NCBI GenBank assembly: GCA_964532385.1
Contig: CAZHHW010000004.1
Location: 4,758-68,757 of the forward strand
DNA from: UBA6921 sp964532385
GTDB taxonomy: Bacteria; Pseudomonadota; Gammaproteobacteria; SG8-11
Length of the DNA: 64,000 bases
Direction: 5' to 3'
Below, in pieces: positions 1 through 7,773 of this stretch. The notes under the pieces are model-generated. The model worked only from the letters and a program-made list of their open reading frames with translations. It made no database searches and was not told where the DNA came from. The stretch's first letter is position 1; every line of letters starts with the position of its first letter. The position numbers were made by a program, and so were the translations under genes.

Positions 1-1032
1 TTGTAGGTATTTGGACAGTAGCTGCGCGACGCGCTTTCTTGGCAGAGCAATATCCTTACCTGAGTGAAAATAACCATCACGGTCGTTTTTAATTTTTGAA
101 AATTCATGTTGGTCCTCGATTAAAGAGGAGTCATTGTCATTTAATGCAGCAGCGATGAAATCGAAGCAATCTCTGACATTATCCTTCCGTGAAAATTCGG
201 CGCTAACTCGTTTGACGAACTTGGATAGTGATGCGTTTGGCCTGTCAGACTTTAGGCTAGCATAGAAACCCTTTTCGTAATCTTTCCAAACATATTTGAC
301 AAAAATTTCCAGCGCAGCCCATCCAAATACGAATGACTCAACGTCGGAATGTTTTTGGTTAAGCATGTCACTGAAAAGCGTTAGTACTCGTACTATGGAT
401 TTGTCATTGTTGTCACATGTTGACTTCACGCAGCGTTTAATATTTTCAATTTTCTCCTGTGTCAGTCCTGGTAAATAGTAGCTTTCGGTAGAAAAGCTAT
501 ATTGGAGATTGTGAATCGCCTGTTCCGTCTCGTTGTAAAATACGAGCACATCCGCGACTGGGTTAATGTGCAGAGACCCATCAGACGCAATTCCTAATCC
601 AGCTTTGATCTGTGCAATTTCTTGATCGTGATGGCATTTGATCTTGTCTTTATCAAAACTATCGTAAGAAACCGCGAAATTTTTTAGTACAGGAAATATC
701 TCTTTCGGCACGAATTGAGACTCGCCGTGTTGCTTTATTACTAAGAATTCAGTGTCATCTCCATACCTTTTTTTATGCTCATCGTTAACTTGGTCTATTT
801 CGAGTGTGAGGGCTCTGTCGAGTGGCAGGTGGGAGTCGACATTATTGAAGAGGCGCTTCGCGCTTAGTCGCCGAAACGCAATTTCGCGTCTTATTTCGAC
901 GCAATGTAAGTCAGGAGTTTTTGTTAAAAATGCTTCCGTAGTTTTTGTTTTTAGAATTTCAAGATTGTCATCCTTCCGCGGAAGATTAAAGCCAGGATTA
1001 AGCTGAAAAACAGAGATGAATTGATAGCGCAT
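1..1032 (-). CDS. Partial HEPN-like protein, possible defence-related gene
   Basis: The reverse strand is open for 344 codons from an ATG at 1032 to the window edge, so the C-terminus is missing. I do not recognise the first 200 residues. Around residues 233-250 there is an F-x-x-x-W-x-A-L-E helix, and near residue 317 an R-D-G-Y-F-H motif (RX4H) followed by SGKD. This pair resembles the ApeA-like/HEPN fold, whose RX4-6H motif is the RNase site in many abortive-infection and toxin proteins. The gene is clearly richer in A and T than its neighbours, which suggests transfer. It lies downstream of trmJ on the same strand, separated by 113 bases. The reading frame is certain; the HEPN assignment is moderate and the function is unknown. 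Confidence 0.6.
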   Translation of the reverse strand, partial: MRYQFISVFQLNPGFNLPRKDDNLEILKTKTTEAFLTKTPDLHCVEIRREIAFRRLSAKRLFNNVDSHLPLDRALTLEIDQVNDEHKKRYGDDTEFLVIKQHGESQFVPKEIFPVLKNFAVSYDSFDKDKIKCHHDQEIAQIKAGLGIASDGSLHINPVADVLVFYNETEQAIHNLQYSFSTESYYLPGLTQEKIENIKRCVKSTCDNNDKSIVRVLTLFSDMLNQKHSDVESFVFGWAALEIFVKYVWKDYEKGFYASLKSDRPNASLSKFVKRVSAEFSRKDNVRDCFDFIAAALNDNDSSLIEDQHEFSKIKNDRDGYFHSGKDIALPRKRVAQLLSKYLQ

Positions 1033-1145
1033 ATGTTTCTTTGACTGTGAGTTGTTCGCGCGGCGTGCGCTATGTATTTATATGTAGAATGAATTTTTTA
1101 AGCGAGGTAGCGACTCGGATTTTGGTTGGGTGCGCCGCGAGCACC

Positions 1146-1883
1146 TCATGTTCCCGAAATTTTCCTCCCCGCAATATAATCAATCCGGCTCCACAAACCC
1201 CGCAAGATACGCACTTCGCGTTCATCCAGTTCGGCGCGCGCGAATGCGCGCCGGAAGGTGCGCAGGATGCGATTGGGGTTTTGCGGATCGAGATATTCGA
1301 TTTCAGTCAAGGTGCGGCGCATGTGTTGCAGCATGGCTTCGAGTTCCACGTTGCTTGCGAGCGTGCGGGGTTTGACGTCGACATTTTCAAAATTGGAAAA
1401 CGCGCGGTCCAGTTCGTACAGGCATACGGTCACGGCCTGGGCGAGATTCATGGACGGAAATTCATCGTGGGTCGGGATGGTGAGCAGGCGTTGACATAAA
1501 TCCAGTTCGGCGGTGTGCAGGCCGCAGTCTTCGCGGCCGAACACCAGCGCCACGGTGCCGCCCGCGGTTTTCTCGGCCATTTCCACGGCGGCGGGACCGG
1601 GTGGCACCAGTTCTTCGCGGAATTTTCCTTCGCGGCGTGTGGTGCCGACGGCGAAGTGGCAGCCGGCGAGCGCGGCGCCGAGGGTGTCGAAGCGCGCGGC
1701 GTTTTCCAGCAAAGGCAGAGCCGACAATGCGCCACGGCGCGCGTCGGCTTCGAGTGGATCGACTTGCGGATTGACCAGCCGCAATTGGCTGAAGCCGAAA
1801 TTCATCATCACGCGCGCGACCGCGCCGAGGTTGAAGGCGCCTTGCGATTCGACCAGCACCACGCAGAGATTATTTGCAGTCAT
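1146..1883 (-). CDS. trmJ: tRNA (cytidine/uridine-32-2'-O-)-methyltransferase TrmJ
   Basis: This 245-residue protein is a SPOUT (SpoU-class) enzyme that methylates the ribose 2'-OH of tRNA position 32 using S-adenosylmethionine. The three knot motifs are visible: an N-terminal N-x-G-A-V-A-R-x-M-x-N-F-G segment (residues ~18-30), LVFGREDCGL in the middle, and PSMNLAQAVTVCLYEL near residue 145. The length matches the gammaproteobacterial TrmJ family. It stands alone, reading left; its upstream side enters a repeat and assembly gap. An iscR-type neighbour, common beside trmJ elsewhere, is not seen here. The alternative is another SpoU methyltransferase, but motif wording favours TrmJ. Confidence 0.9.
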   Translation of the reverse strand: MTANNLCVVLVESQGAFNLGAVARVMMNFGFSQLRLVNPQVDPLEADARRGALSALPLLENAARFDTLGAALAGCHFAVGTTRREGKFREELVPPGPAAVEMAEKTAGGTVALVFGREDCGLHTAELDLCQRLLTIPTHDEFPSMNLAQAVTVCLYELDRAFSNFENVDVKPRTLASNVELEAMLQHMRRTLTEIEYLDPQNPNRILRTFRRAFARAELDEREVRILRGLWSRIDYIAGRKISGT

Positions 1884-1905
1884 TCTATTGAACTTGCCTA
1901 ATGAA

Positions 1906-1960
1906 ATTTGATGTCAATATTTGACTTAAAAATTGTTAACGGACACAAACGAAGCATCTC
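1906..1960 (+). repeat. 55-base direct repeat, left copy, flanking a gap
   Basis: These 55 bases are identical to 2061-2115 on the other side of the N run. The copy ends exactly at the gap, as expected when two contig ends overlap but were not merged. Confidence 0.95.
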
Positions 1961-2060
1961 NNNNNNNNNNNNNNNNNNNNNNNNNNNNNNNNNNNNNNNN
2001 NNNNNNNNNNNNNNNNNNNNNNNNNNNNNNNNNNNNNNNNNNNNNNNNNNNNNNNNNNNN
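1961..2060. other. Assembly gap, 100 N
   Basis: Exactly 100 N, the placeholder length for a gap of unknown size. Because both flanks carry the same 55 bases, the true gap is probably negative, with the contigs overlapping by 55 bases and the sequence here counted twice. Confidence 0.95.
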
Positions 2061-2115
2061 ATTTGATGTCAATATTTGACTTAAAAATTGTTAACGGACA
2101 CAAACGAAGCATCTC
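2061..2115 (+). repeat. 55-base direct repeat, right copy, flanking a gap
   Basis: Identical to 1906-1960. It begins directly after the last N and runs into the imperfect inverted repeat that follows. Confidence 0.95.
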
Positions 2116-2265
2116 CTCCCCCTGCAAGAGGGAAGGCGAGGATGGGAGTGTTCAATGGTTGCATGTTCCTAAAACACACCCCTATCTCGGCAACTGCTCC
2201 TGCGTTGCTCTATCTTCCGCCATCCATGGCGGTCGCCCACCTTCCCCTTGCAGGAGGAAGGTGCT
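2114..2265. repeat. Imperfect inverted repeat, dispersed intergenic element
   Basis: Left arm near 2114-2146 (contains CCTGCAAGAGGGAAGG) pairs with the right arm near 2236-2262 (contains CCTTCCCCTTGCAGG). The arms enclose about 90 bases with a small internal CCATCCATGG palindrome. There is no reading frame of note. It resembles the inverted-repeat class at 9450-9567 in layout but not closely in sequence. It fills most of the gene-free stretch between trmJ and the TldE-like gene. Confidence 0.6.
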
Positions 2266-2305
2266 CTGCTGGTTCCGCCAGATAATGTTTGCATGCGGTT
2301 TAGTG

Positions 2306-3622
2306 TCACAGCGTTAACGTGAAGTCATCGACCAGTGCGCCGGGCAGTTGCGCGCTGCGCGTCGAGCGTTGCATATAGGTCGAGGTGTCGAACAGGAATT
2401 CGCGTTCGGCGGTGAGGCCGAGCAATTGCGTGCCGAGCATGCGGTAGATGGAATCGTCGAAACGCATCACGTTGACCGGCGCGGTGATGATGCCGTCCTG
2501 CACCCAGAAACACGCGAAGCGCGTCATGCCGGTGATGCGGCAATCGTCGTGATCGGAGAAGTTGCAATACCACAGGTTGTTGATGTAAAGACCGGTGCCC
2601 AGCGCGTTGAGAATGTCGGCGCGTGGCAGTGATCCGGCATGCATGTCCAGCGCGTGCGGCGCTTCGCTGCCGCTGTTCAGCGGCACGCCGTATTCCTTGG
2701 CGCTGCGCGGGCTCACCAGGCAATCGCTGTATTTGCCGTTTGCGATCAGCGTGACCGGCGCGTTTGTGACGAAGCCGCTGCGCGTGAAGGCGGGCGCAAG
2801 CCCGCGCGTGTGATCTTCCACCAGCGTTACGGCGGAGTGCAGCCTGCGATCTTCTTTGCTCATTTTGATCAGCGGTGTGCGTGCGCTGCGATGTGCTTTA
2901 AGTCCAAACCCGCCCCACGCCACCACGCTCAGCAATTCTTCCAGCGCGGCGGGGGCGAAATAAGCGCGGTAATGTCCTGGGGTTAAGGTGCGCGGCGGCC
3001 GGGCGATCACGTCGAGTTGGGCGCGCGCGTCGAGCATTTTTTGTTTGAGAATAGCGGGGTCCCACGCGAATCCGGCGTAATTATTTTTCACCGCCTTGTC
3101 GGTCTGGTGGTAGCAGCTCCAGTCAAAATTAAATGTCGTACTCTGGTGCCAGTTACGCTGGCCCAGCGAATTCGCAAATCCGGAATAAATCGTACCGCTG
3201 GCCCACAAACCGACCAGATCCAGTCCGTGCGCCGCGTTGATAATATCTTCAAGCGCCGCGCCGCTGTCGATGGGTGCGGCGGTGGCGTCGTGCGTGCTGT
3301 TATTGATTTCACCGGCATACATTAAATACGGATCGTCGGCCAGCAATGCAATTTGCGCGCGCAGAGTGTCGAGCAGCGTGCGCAATGGCGGCAGGTCGTG
3401 ATCCAGATGTCCGGCCAGCACGCTGTTGCAGGTGGCATGACGCCGGCCGCGAATCAGATCCAGATGAAGGTAGCGCTGCGTGACATTACCGGCCTGGCGA
3501 ACTTTGTTGTGATTCATGCGTACGAAATCGGAATCTTCGCCGTCGAAGGAGCACAGCAAGATTTCGTCGCCCGTTAACTGCGTGCACAGAGCATCCGTGA
3601 GCGTGTGGAAATAATCGCGCAT
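2306..3622 (-). CDS. TldE/PmbA-like subunit of a TldD/PmbA family protease
   Basis: From the ATG at 3622 this is a 438-residue protein of the TldD/PmbA (modulator of DNA gyrase) family. In characterised pairs, TldD carries the metal site and TldE/PmbA is the partner lacking it; together they cut unfolded peptides in the cytoplasm. I see no HExxxH motif here, which fits the TldE role. Conserved stretches include SGTIYSGFANSLGQRNWHQ mid-protein and a C-terminal half rich in family-like turns. Its start overlaps the stop of the upstream TldD-like gene as TGATG, indicating translational coupling. A longer upstream start is open but would lie inside the neighbouring gene. Confidence 0.75.
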   Translation of the reverse strand: MRDYFHTLTDALCTQLTGDEILLCSFDGEDSDFVRMNHNKVRQAGNVTQRYLHLDLIRGRRHATCNSVLAGHLDHDLPPLRTLLDTLRAQIALLADDPYLMYAGEINNSTHDATAAPIDSGAALEDIINAAHGLDLVGLWASGTIYSGFANSLGQRNWHQSTTFNFDWSCYHQTDKAVKNNYAGFAWDPAILKQKMLDARAQLDVIARPPRTLTPGHYRAYFAPAALEELLSVVAWGGFGLKAHRSARTPLIKMSKEDRRLHSAVTLVEDHTRGLAPAFTRSGFVTNAPVTLIANGKYSDCLVSPRSAKEYGVPLNSGSEAPHALDMHAGSLPRADILNALGTGLYINNLWYCNFSDHDDCRITGMTRFACFWVQDGIITAPVNVMRFDDSIYRMLGTQLLGLTAEREFLFDTSTYMQRSTRSAQLPGALVDDFTLTL

Positions 3623-4896
3623 CAATCCGCACCGCCGAAGACATCCACATCGCGAAACACGCATGCCGGCGACGCGTGCCCGACGTGAATCACTTGTTGC
3701 GGTTCGCCCTTGCCGCAATTGGGCGTGCCCAGCACTTCGAACGTGCTGCGGTCGCCGACCTTGGCGAGGTTGCGCCAAAACGTGGCCGACACACCGCGAT
3801 AGTTCGGGTTGCGCAGTAAACCTTTTAACTCGCCGTTTTCAATCACCCGCGCCAGCTCGCAGCCGAATTGAAATTTGTTGCGGCTATCGTCGATGGACCA
3901 CGAGGAGTTGGTTTCCATCAACACGCCGTGTTCGATGGAGGCGACCAGTTCGTTGAAGCTGCTCGTGCCGGGCTCGACATTAAGATTCGCCATGCGGTCG
4001 ATCGCGGGGCGATTCCAGTCGCAGGCGCGTGCGTTGGCGACGCCGGGCATGCCGCTGCGCGCTTGCGAGGTGGCGCCGCCCAAGGGACGTTGCAGAATCC
4101 CATCGCGAATCAGATACGTGCGCTGCGCGGCCGTGCCGTCGTCGTCGCACGCGTAGCTGGCGAGTTGTTCGGTGCGTTCCGGATCAAATGTCACGTTCAG
4201 CAACTTCGATCCATACTGGTAAGTGCCGAACATGTCTTGNNNNNNNNNNNNNNNNNNNNNNNNNNNNNNNNNNNNNNNNNNNNNNNNNNNNNNNNNNNNN
4301 NNNNNNNNNNNNNNNNNNNNNNNNNNNNNNNNNNNNNNNCGCGCGCCTTCATTGGCGACCGCCATCAGGCCCGGGATCAAGTATTCGAACTGTTGTGCGA
4401 TGCGCGCGCCCGCGCTGCTGACCAGCAAGGTATCGGTGACGCGACGATCCAGCCACGCGGCGCGATCCACGATGCGCGCGTCGATGGCGAGCGCGGCGCA
4501 CGCGTCTTGCAGCAAGGTGATTTTGTCGGCGAGCGCAATGCTGTCCCAGGCTTGTTTTACCGGGGTTTGATACTGGACATGCTGCGCCGGGCGCGGCAGA
4601 TCGCGCGTGTCCAGCAACATGTGCAACGCATTGCGATGCGCCCAGTCGCGCGCCTGGTGCAATGCCGCGCGCAAGCCCGCGGGTGTAAGGTCGCAGGTCG
4701 CGGCATAACCGCTGCCGCCGCCATCGATCACGCTGACGAACGCGCCGCGATTAATCTGCGTGGACAGCGGCGACAGCACGCCTTGCCGCACCATCACGTG
4801 TTCCTCGCGCTCGTCCACCAGCCGCAACGACCAGAACTCGACGGCGGGCGCGAGGCGGGTAAAGGTTTGCGCGATGTCGTGGAGCATGGGTGTCAT
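3622..4896 (-). CDS. TldD-like zinc metalloprotease subunit, interrupted by an assembly gap
   Basis: The frame reads 424 codons, 34 of them through N. The C-terminal half has DMFGTYQYGSKLLNVTFDP, then a T-S-Q-A-R-S-G segment and PNYRGVSATFWRNL, all typical of TldD/PmbA proteins. The family HExxxH zinc motif normally sits just before the DMFG segment, so it should lie in the gap at 4240-4339. TldD proteins are usually near 480 residues, so the real gap is likely longer than 100 bases. It is the first gene of the pair with the TldE-like gene. It might be a second, non-canonical TldD/TldE pair rather than the housekeeping one. Confidence 0.75.
   Translation of the reverse strand: MTPMLHDIAQTFTRLAPAVEFWSLRLVDEREEHVMVRQGVLSPLSTQINRGAFVSVIDGGGSGYAATCDLTPAGLRAALHQARDWAHRNALHMLLDTRDLPRPAQHVQYQTPVKQAWDSIALADKITLLQDACAALAIDARIVDRAAWLDRRVTDTLLVSSAGARIAQQFEYLIPGLMAVANEGAXXXXXXXXXXXXXXXXXXXXXXXXXXXXXXXXXXQDMFGTYQYGSKLLNVTFDPERTEQLASYACDDDGTAAQRTYLIRDGILQRPLGGATSQARSGMPGVANARACDWNRPAIDRMANLNVEPGTSSFNELVASIEHGVLMETNSSWSIDDSRNKFQFGCELARVIENGELKGLLRNPNYRGVSATFWRNLAKVGDRSTFEVLGTPNCGKGEPQQVIHVGHASPACVFRDVDVFGGAD
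4240..4339. other. Assembly gap, 100 N, inside the TldD-like gene
   Basis: Exactly 100 N. The flanks differ from each other. Both sides stay in one frame if 100 bases are assumed, but comparison with the family suggests considerably more coding sequence is missing. Confidence 0.95.
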
Positions 4897-4902
4897 ATCC
4901 GA

Positions 4903-5232
4903 TTATTCCGCAAACATCTCGTGCAGCACGGTCAATACGCGTGCCGCGGTATTCTTATCGAGTTTGCCTAAGCGTTTTGTCAGTCTAGTCTTATCGACGG
5001 TACGGATCTGGTCGAGCACAATTTGCCCTTTTTTATGCTGAAAAGTAAGCGGGATACGCGTGGGATAATCGCGGCCCTTGGTGGTCATGGGTGCCACGAT
5101 GACGGTGTTGATGTGATGGTTCATTTCATCGGGTGAAATGATAACGCATGGACGGGTCTTACGGATTTCATGACCTTGAGTGGGGTCGAGGCTGACGAGG
5201 AGAACATCAAAACGCGAGATTACCAGCGCCAT
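4903..5232 (-). CDS. mazF: MazF/PemK-type toxin (mRNA interferase)
   Basis: The 109-residue protein starting MALVISRFDVLLVSLDPTQG is a PemK/MazF-fold toxin. These are ribosome-independent endoribonucleases that stop growth when their antitoxin is lost. Family marks visible are G-x-E-I-x-K-T-R-P-C-V-I-I-S-P near residues 20-35, the VIVAPMT strand, and LDQIRTVDKTRL near residue 75. The ATG at 5232 lies inside the end of the antitoxin gene, overlapping it by 13 bases in another frame. An ATG five codons upstream (5247) is the alternative start. It ends 6 bases before the tldD-like gene begins. Confidence 0.88.
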   Translation of the reverse strand: MALVISRFDVLLVSLDPTQGHEIRKTRPCVIISPDEMNHHINTVIVAPMTTKGRDYPTRIPLTFQHKKGQIVLDQIRTVDKTRLTKRLGKLDKNTAARVLTVLHEMFAE

Positions 5233-5474
5233 TCGCTTCGATCCCATGTGGTCGCAAGCGGGGTGTCATTATCAAGTAACTTATCGTCTTTCTGCTGCGC
5301 CATGTCGGAAAACGCGTCGGACCATCCCAGGCGCGGTGTATAAACGGGACGGATGGTGAGAACATTACCCTCGACTTCGATTTCCACGGCATCTTTGAGG
5401 CGGCATTGCTCCAGCACGGATTTTGGCAATCGTATGCCCTTGGAGTTTCCGATACGCACGATATTGGTTTTCAT
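5220..5474 (-). CDS. mazE: MazE-type AbrB-fold antitoxin
   Basis: The 84-residue protein opens with KTNIVRIGNSKGIRLPKSVL, the swapped-hairpin AbrB/MazE DNA-binding fold. The acidic, probably disordered C-terminal half is the part that would wrap and block the toxin. It precedes and overlaps the mazF-like gene, the usual order. Antitoxins of this class normally repress their own promoter, which would sit in 5475-5645 between this gene and divergent pabB. Confidence 0.88.
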   Translation of the reverse strand: MKTNIVRIGNSKGIRLPKSVLEQCRLKDAVEIEVEGNVLTIRPVYTPRLGWSDAFSDMAQQKDDKLLDNDTPLATTWDRSEWRW

Positions 5475-5645
5475 GGGCTGGGCCGCTGTTTGAGTTTAAC
5501 ATGTGGCTACATTGTAATTACGCAGCCAAATCAATGTCAATGACGGATTCGTTGCGCGAACTCACGAATGTGTAAGGTCCCCGGATGAGCCGCGAGATAC
5601 CATCACTCCCGCGAAAAAATTTAGAAATGGCCTGGATATATCAGC

Positions 5646-6944
5646 ATGGAAATACCTGACCTGCTCGACCTGCACCGTCTGAACCCGCAACGCTATCCGT
5701 TCCTGCTGCAAAGCGTCGCGCACGGTACGGCGCAGGCGCGTTACGACATTCTGTTTGCGTTTCCGCAGCAATGCGTGACTTTGAATGCCGGCGAGCCTGT
5801 GGATTTTCTCGCGGCGCTGGATGACGCATGGCGTGCGGCGCGGGTCGATGTTCCTAATAAAGAATCGCCATTTCACGGCGGCTGGTTTTTGTATCTTGGC
5901 TACGAACTGGCGGCGCAGATTGAACCGCGCCTGGCGCGGTTGCCGTTGCCGTCCGGCTTGCCCGTCGCGCAGGCGGTGCGCGTGCCCGCCGCGCTGGTTA
6001 AAGATCATTTGCGGCAGAGCGTCGAGATGATCATCGAGCCAGGTTTTGAACATTTACGCGCGGCGTTGGAGCAGGATTGGGCGCAGGCCCGGCCGCCCGA
6101 ATTTTCCGGACCTGCACTGAATATTGGAGAGCTGCACGAAGACGATCCGCAGCAATTTCTGCATGCGGTGCGGCGCATTAAAGACTACATCGTGGCCGGC
6201 GATGTGTTTCAAGTTAATTTGTCGCGGCGTGGCTGGTGCGATCTGCCCGGCGCGGTGCGCGATGCGGATTTATACGCGCGCCTGTGCCATGCCAATCCGG
6301 CGCCGTTCGCCGCGCTCGCGGTGTTGGGTCGCAGCACGCTCATCAGTTCGTCGCCGGAGCGCTTGGTGTGCGTGCGCAACGGCGTGGTCGAAACGCGCCC
6401 GATTGCGGGAACGCGGCCGCGCGGTGCGAATGCGCATGAAGACGCTGATAATATCCGCGAGCTTGCCGCGCATCCGAAAGAACGCGCCGAGCACATCATG
6501 CTGGTGGATCTGGAACGCAACGATCTGGGGCGCGTGTGCGTGACCGGCAGTGTGCAGGTGACGGAATTGCTGGGCGTCGAATCCTACACGCACGTGCATC
6601 ATCTGGTGTCGAACATCCGTGGCACACTGCGCGCCGATGTGACGCCAGGCGCAGTGATCCGCGCGGTGTTTCCCGGCGGCACCATCACCGGCTGTCCGAA
6701 GGTGCGCTGCATGGAAATCATCGCCGAGCTCGAACCCGCGCCGCGCGGTGCCTATACTGGTGCGGTGGGTTACCTCAATCACGACGGCAGCATGGATTTG
6801 AATATTTTAATTCGCACCCTGGTACGCAACGGGACGCGCGTCGAGTGGCGCGCGGGCGCGGGGATTGTCGCGGACTCGATTCCGGCAAGGGAGCTGGACG
6901 AGACACAAGCAAAAGCGCGCGGCTTGTTGCGAGCGCTCGCGTAA
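5646..6944 (+). CDS. pabB: Aminodeoxychorismate synthase component I
   Basis: This 432-residue chorismate-utilising enzyme would convert chorismate and ammonia to 4-amino-4-deoxychorismate, the first step to p-aminobenzoate and folate. The catalytic half includes IKDYIVAGDVFQVNLSR, SSSPERLVCV, the HIMLVDLERNDLGRVC segment and TITGCPKVRCMEII, all hallmarks of the family. The N-terminal third is the weaker lid region. The adjacent pabC gene settles PabB over anthranilate synthase TrpE. One oddity is PIAGT where many PabB proteins have PIKGT. No strong ribosome site precedes the ATG. Confidence 0.88.
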   Translation: MEIPDLLDLHRLNPQRYPFLLQSVAHGTAQARYDILFAFPQQCVTLNAGEPVDFLAALDDAWRAARVDVPNKESPFHGGWFLYLGYELAAQIEPRLARLPLPSGLPVAQAVRVPAALVKDHLRQSVEMIIEPGFEHLRAALEQDWAQARPPEFSGPALNIGELHEDDPQQFLHAVRRIKDYIVAGDVFQVNLSRRGWCDLPGAVRDADLYARLCHANPAPFAALAVLGRSTLISSSPERLVCVRNGVVETRPIAGTRPRGANAHEDADNIRELAAHPKERAEHIMLVDLERNDLGRVCVTGSVQVTELLGVESYTHVHHLVSNIRGTLRADVTPGAVIRAVFPGGTITGCPKVRCMEIIAELEPAPRGAYTGAVGYLNHDGSMDLNILIRTLVRNGTRVEWRAGAGIVADSIPARELDETQAKARGLLRALA

Positions 6945-6951
6945 TGCGCCC

Positions 6952-7773
6952 ATGATGCTGATCAACGGAACGGCGCGCACACAACTTGACGCTCGCGATC
7001 GCGGTCTACACTATGGCGACGGTGTGTTTACCACGTTGCGGGTGCGGGACGGCGCGGCGGCATTGTGGGAGCAGCATGCCGCGCGCTTGCTGGCGGGATG
7101 CAACCGCTTGGGAATTACTCCGCCGCAGGCCGCGCAATTGCACGCGGAAGCATTGCGGGTGTGCGCGGGGGCGGCGCGCGGCGTATTGAAGATCATTATT
7201 ACGCGCGGCGCGGGCGGACGCGGTTATGCGCCGCCGCAGCCGGAGAGCCCGACGCGTATTGTGGCCCTGTATCCGTGGCCGGATTTTCCGGAAAAAAACT
7301 GGAGTGAGGGCGTGGCGGTGCGCGTGAATGAAATGCGCCTGGCGCGCAATCCACGCTTGGCGGGAATAAAACATCTCAACCGGCTGGAGCAGGTGCTGGC
7401 ACGCGCCGAATGGAACGATACCGCCATCGCAGAAGGTTTGATGCTGGATGATCATGATCAAGTGATCGAGGCGACGGCCGCCAATCTATTCGCGGTGCGT
7501 GACGGCAAAGTGCTTACGCCCGCACTACACGAATGCGGCGTCGCCGGGGTGATGCGCACGGTGGTTATGGAGTTGGCGCGCTCGGCCGGCCTGGCGGTGC
7601 GTGAATGCGGGTTGAATCTGGACGATGTGCGCGGCGCGGACGAGATTTTTCTTACCAACAGTGTGATGGGGGTGTGGCCAGTGCGCGAGCTTGACACTTA
7701 TTCAAAACAGTTCGGTCCCGTTACGCGGCGTATCGCTGGCTTGTTACAGCAACACGTTCCCGCCTATGCGTAG
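6952..7773 (+). CDS. pabC: Aminodeoxychorismate lyase
   Basis: This 273-residue PLP enzyme of fold type IV removes pyruvate from aminodeoxychorismate to give p-aminobenzoate. Visible marks are DRGLHYGDGVFTTLRV at the N-terminus, the Schiff-base lysine in GIKHLNRLEQVLAR, and the EATAANLFAV phosphate-cup segment. The start is one of two adjacent ATGs (6952 or 6955), seven bases after the pabB stop. The end overlaps mltG by 8 bases. The order pabC-mltG-tmk-holB is a common gammaproteobacterial operon. Confidence 0.92.
   Translation: MMLINGTARTQLDARDRGLHYGDGVFTTLRVRDGAAALWEQHAARLLAGCNRLGITPPQAAQLHAEALRVCAGAARGVLKIIITRGAGGRGYAPPQPESPTRIVALYPWPDFPEKNWSEGVAVRVNEMRLARNPRLAGIKHLNRLEQVLARAEWNDTAIAEGLMLDDHDQVIEATAANLFAVRDGKVLTPALHECGVAGVMRTVVMELARSAGLAVRECGLNLDDVRGADEIFLTNSVMGVWPVRELDTYSKQFGPVTRRIAGLLQQHVPAYA

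Noticed and set aside
1041..1499. Plus-strand frame overlapping trmJ
   Set aside because: Antisense to a well-supported trmJ with complete SPOUT motifs.
3868..4971. Long plus-strand frame opposite the TldD-like gene
   Set aside because: It mirrors the codon pattern of the real gene on the other strand, runs through the N gap and has no family motif.
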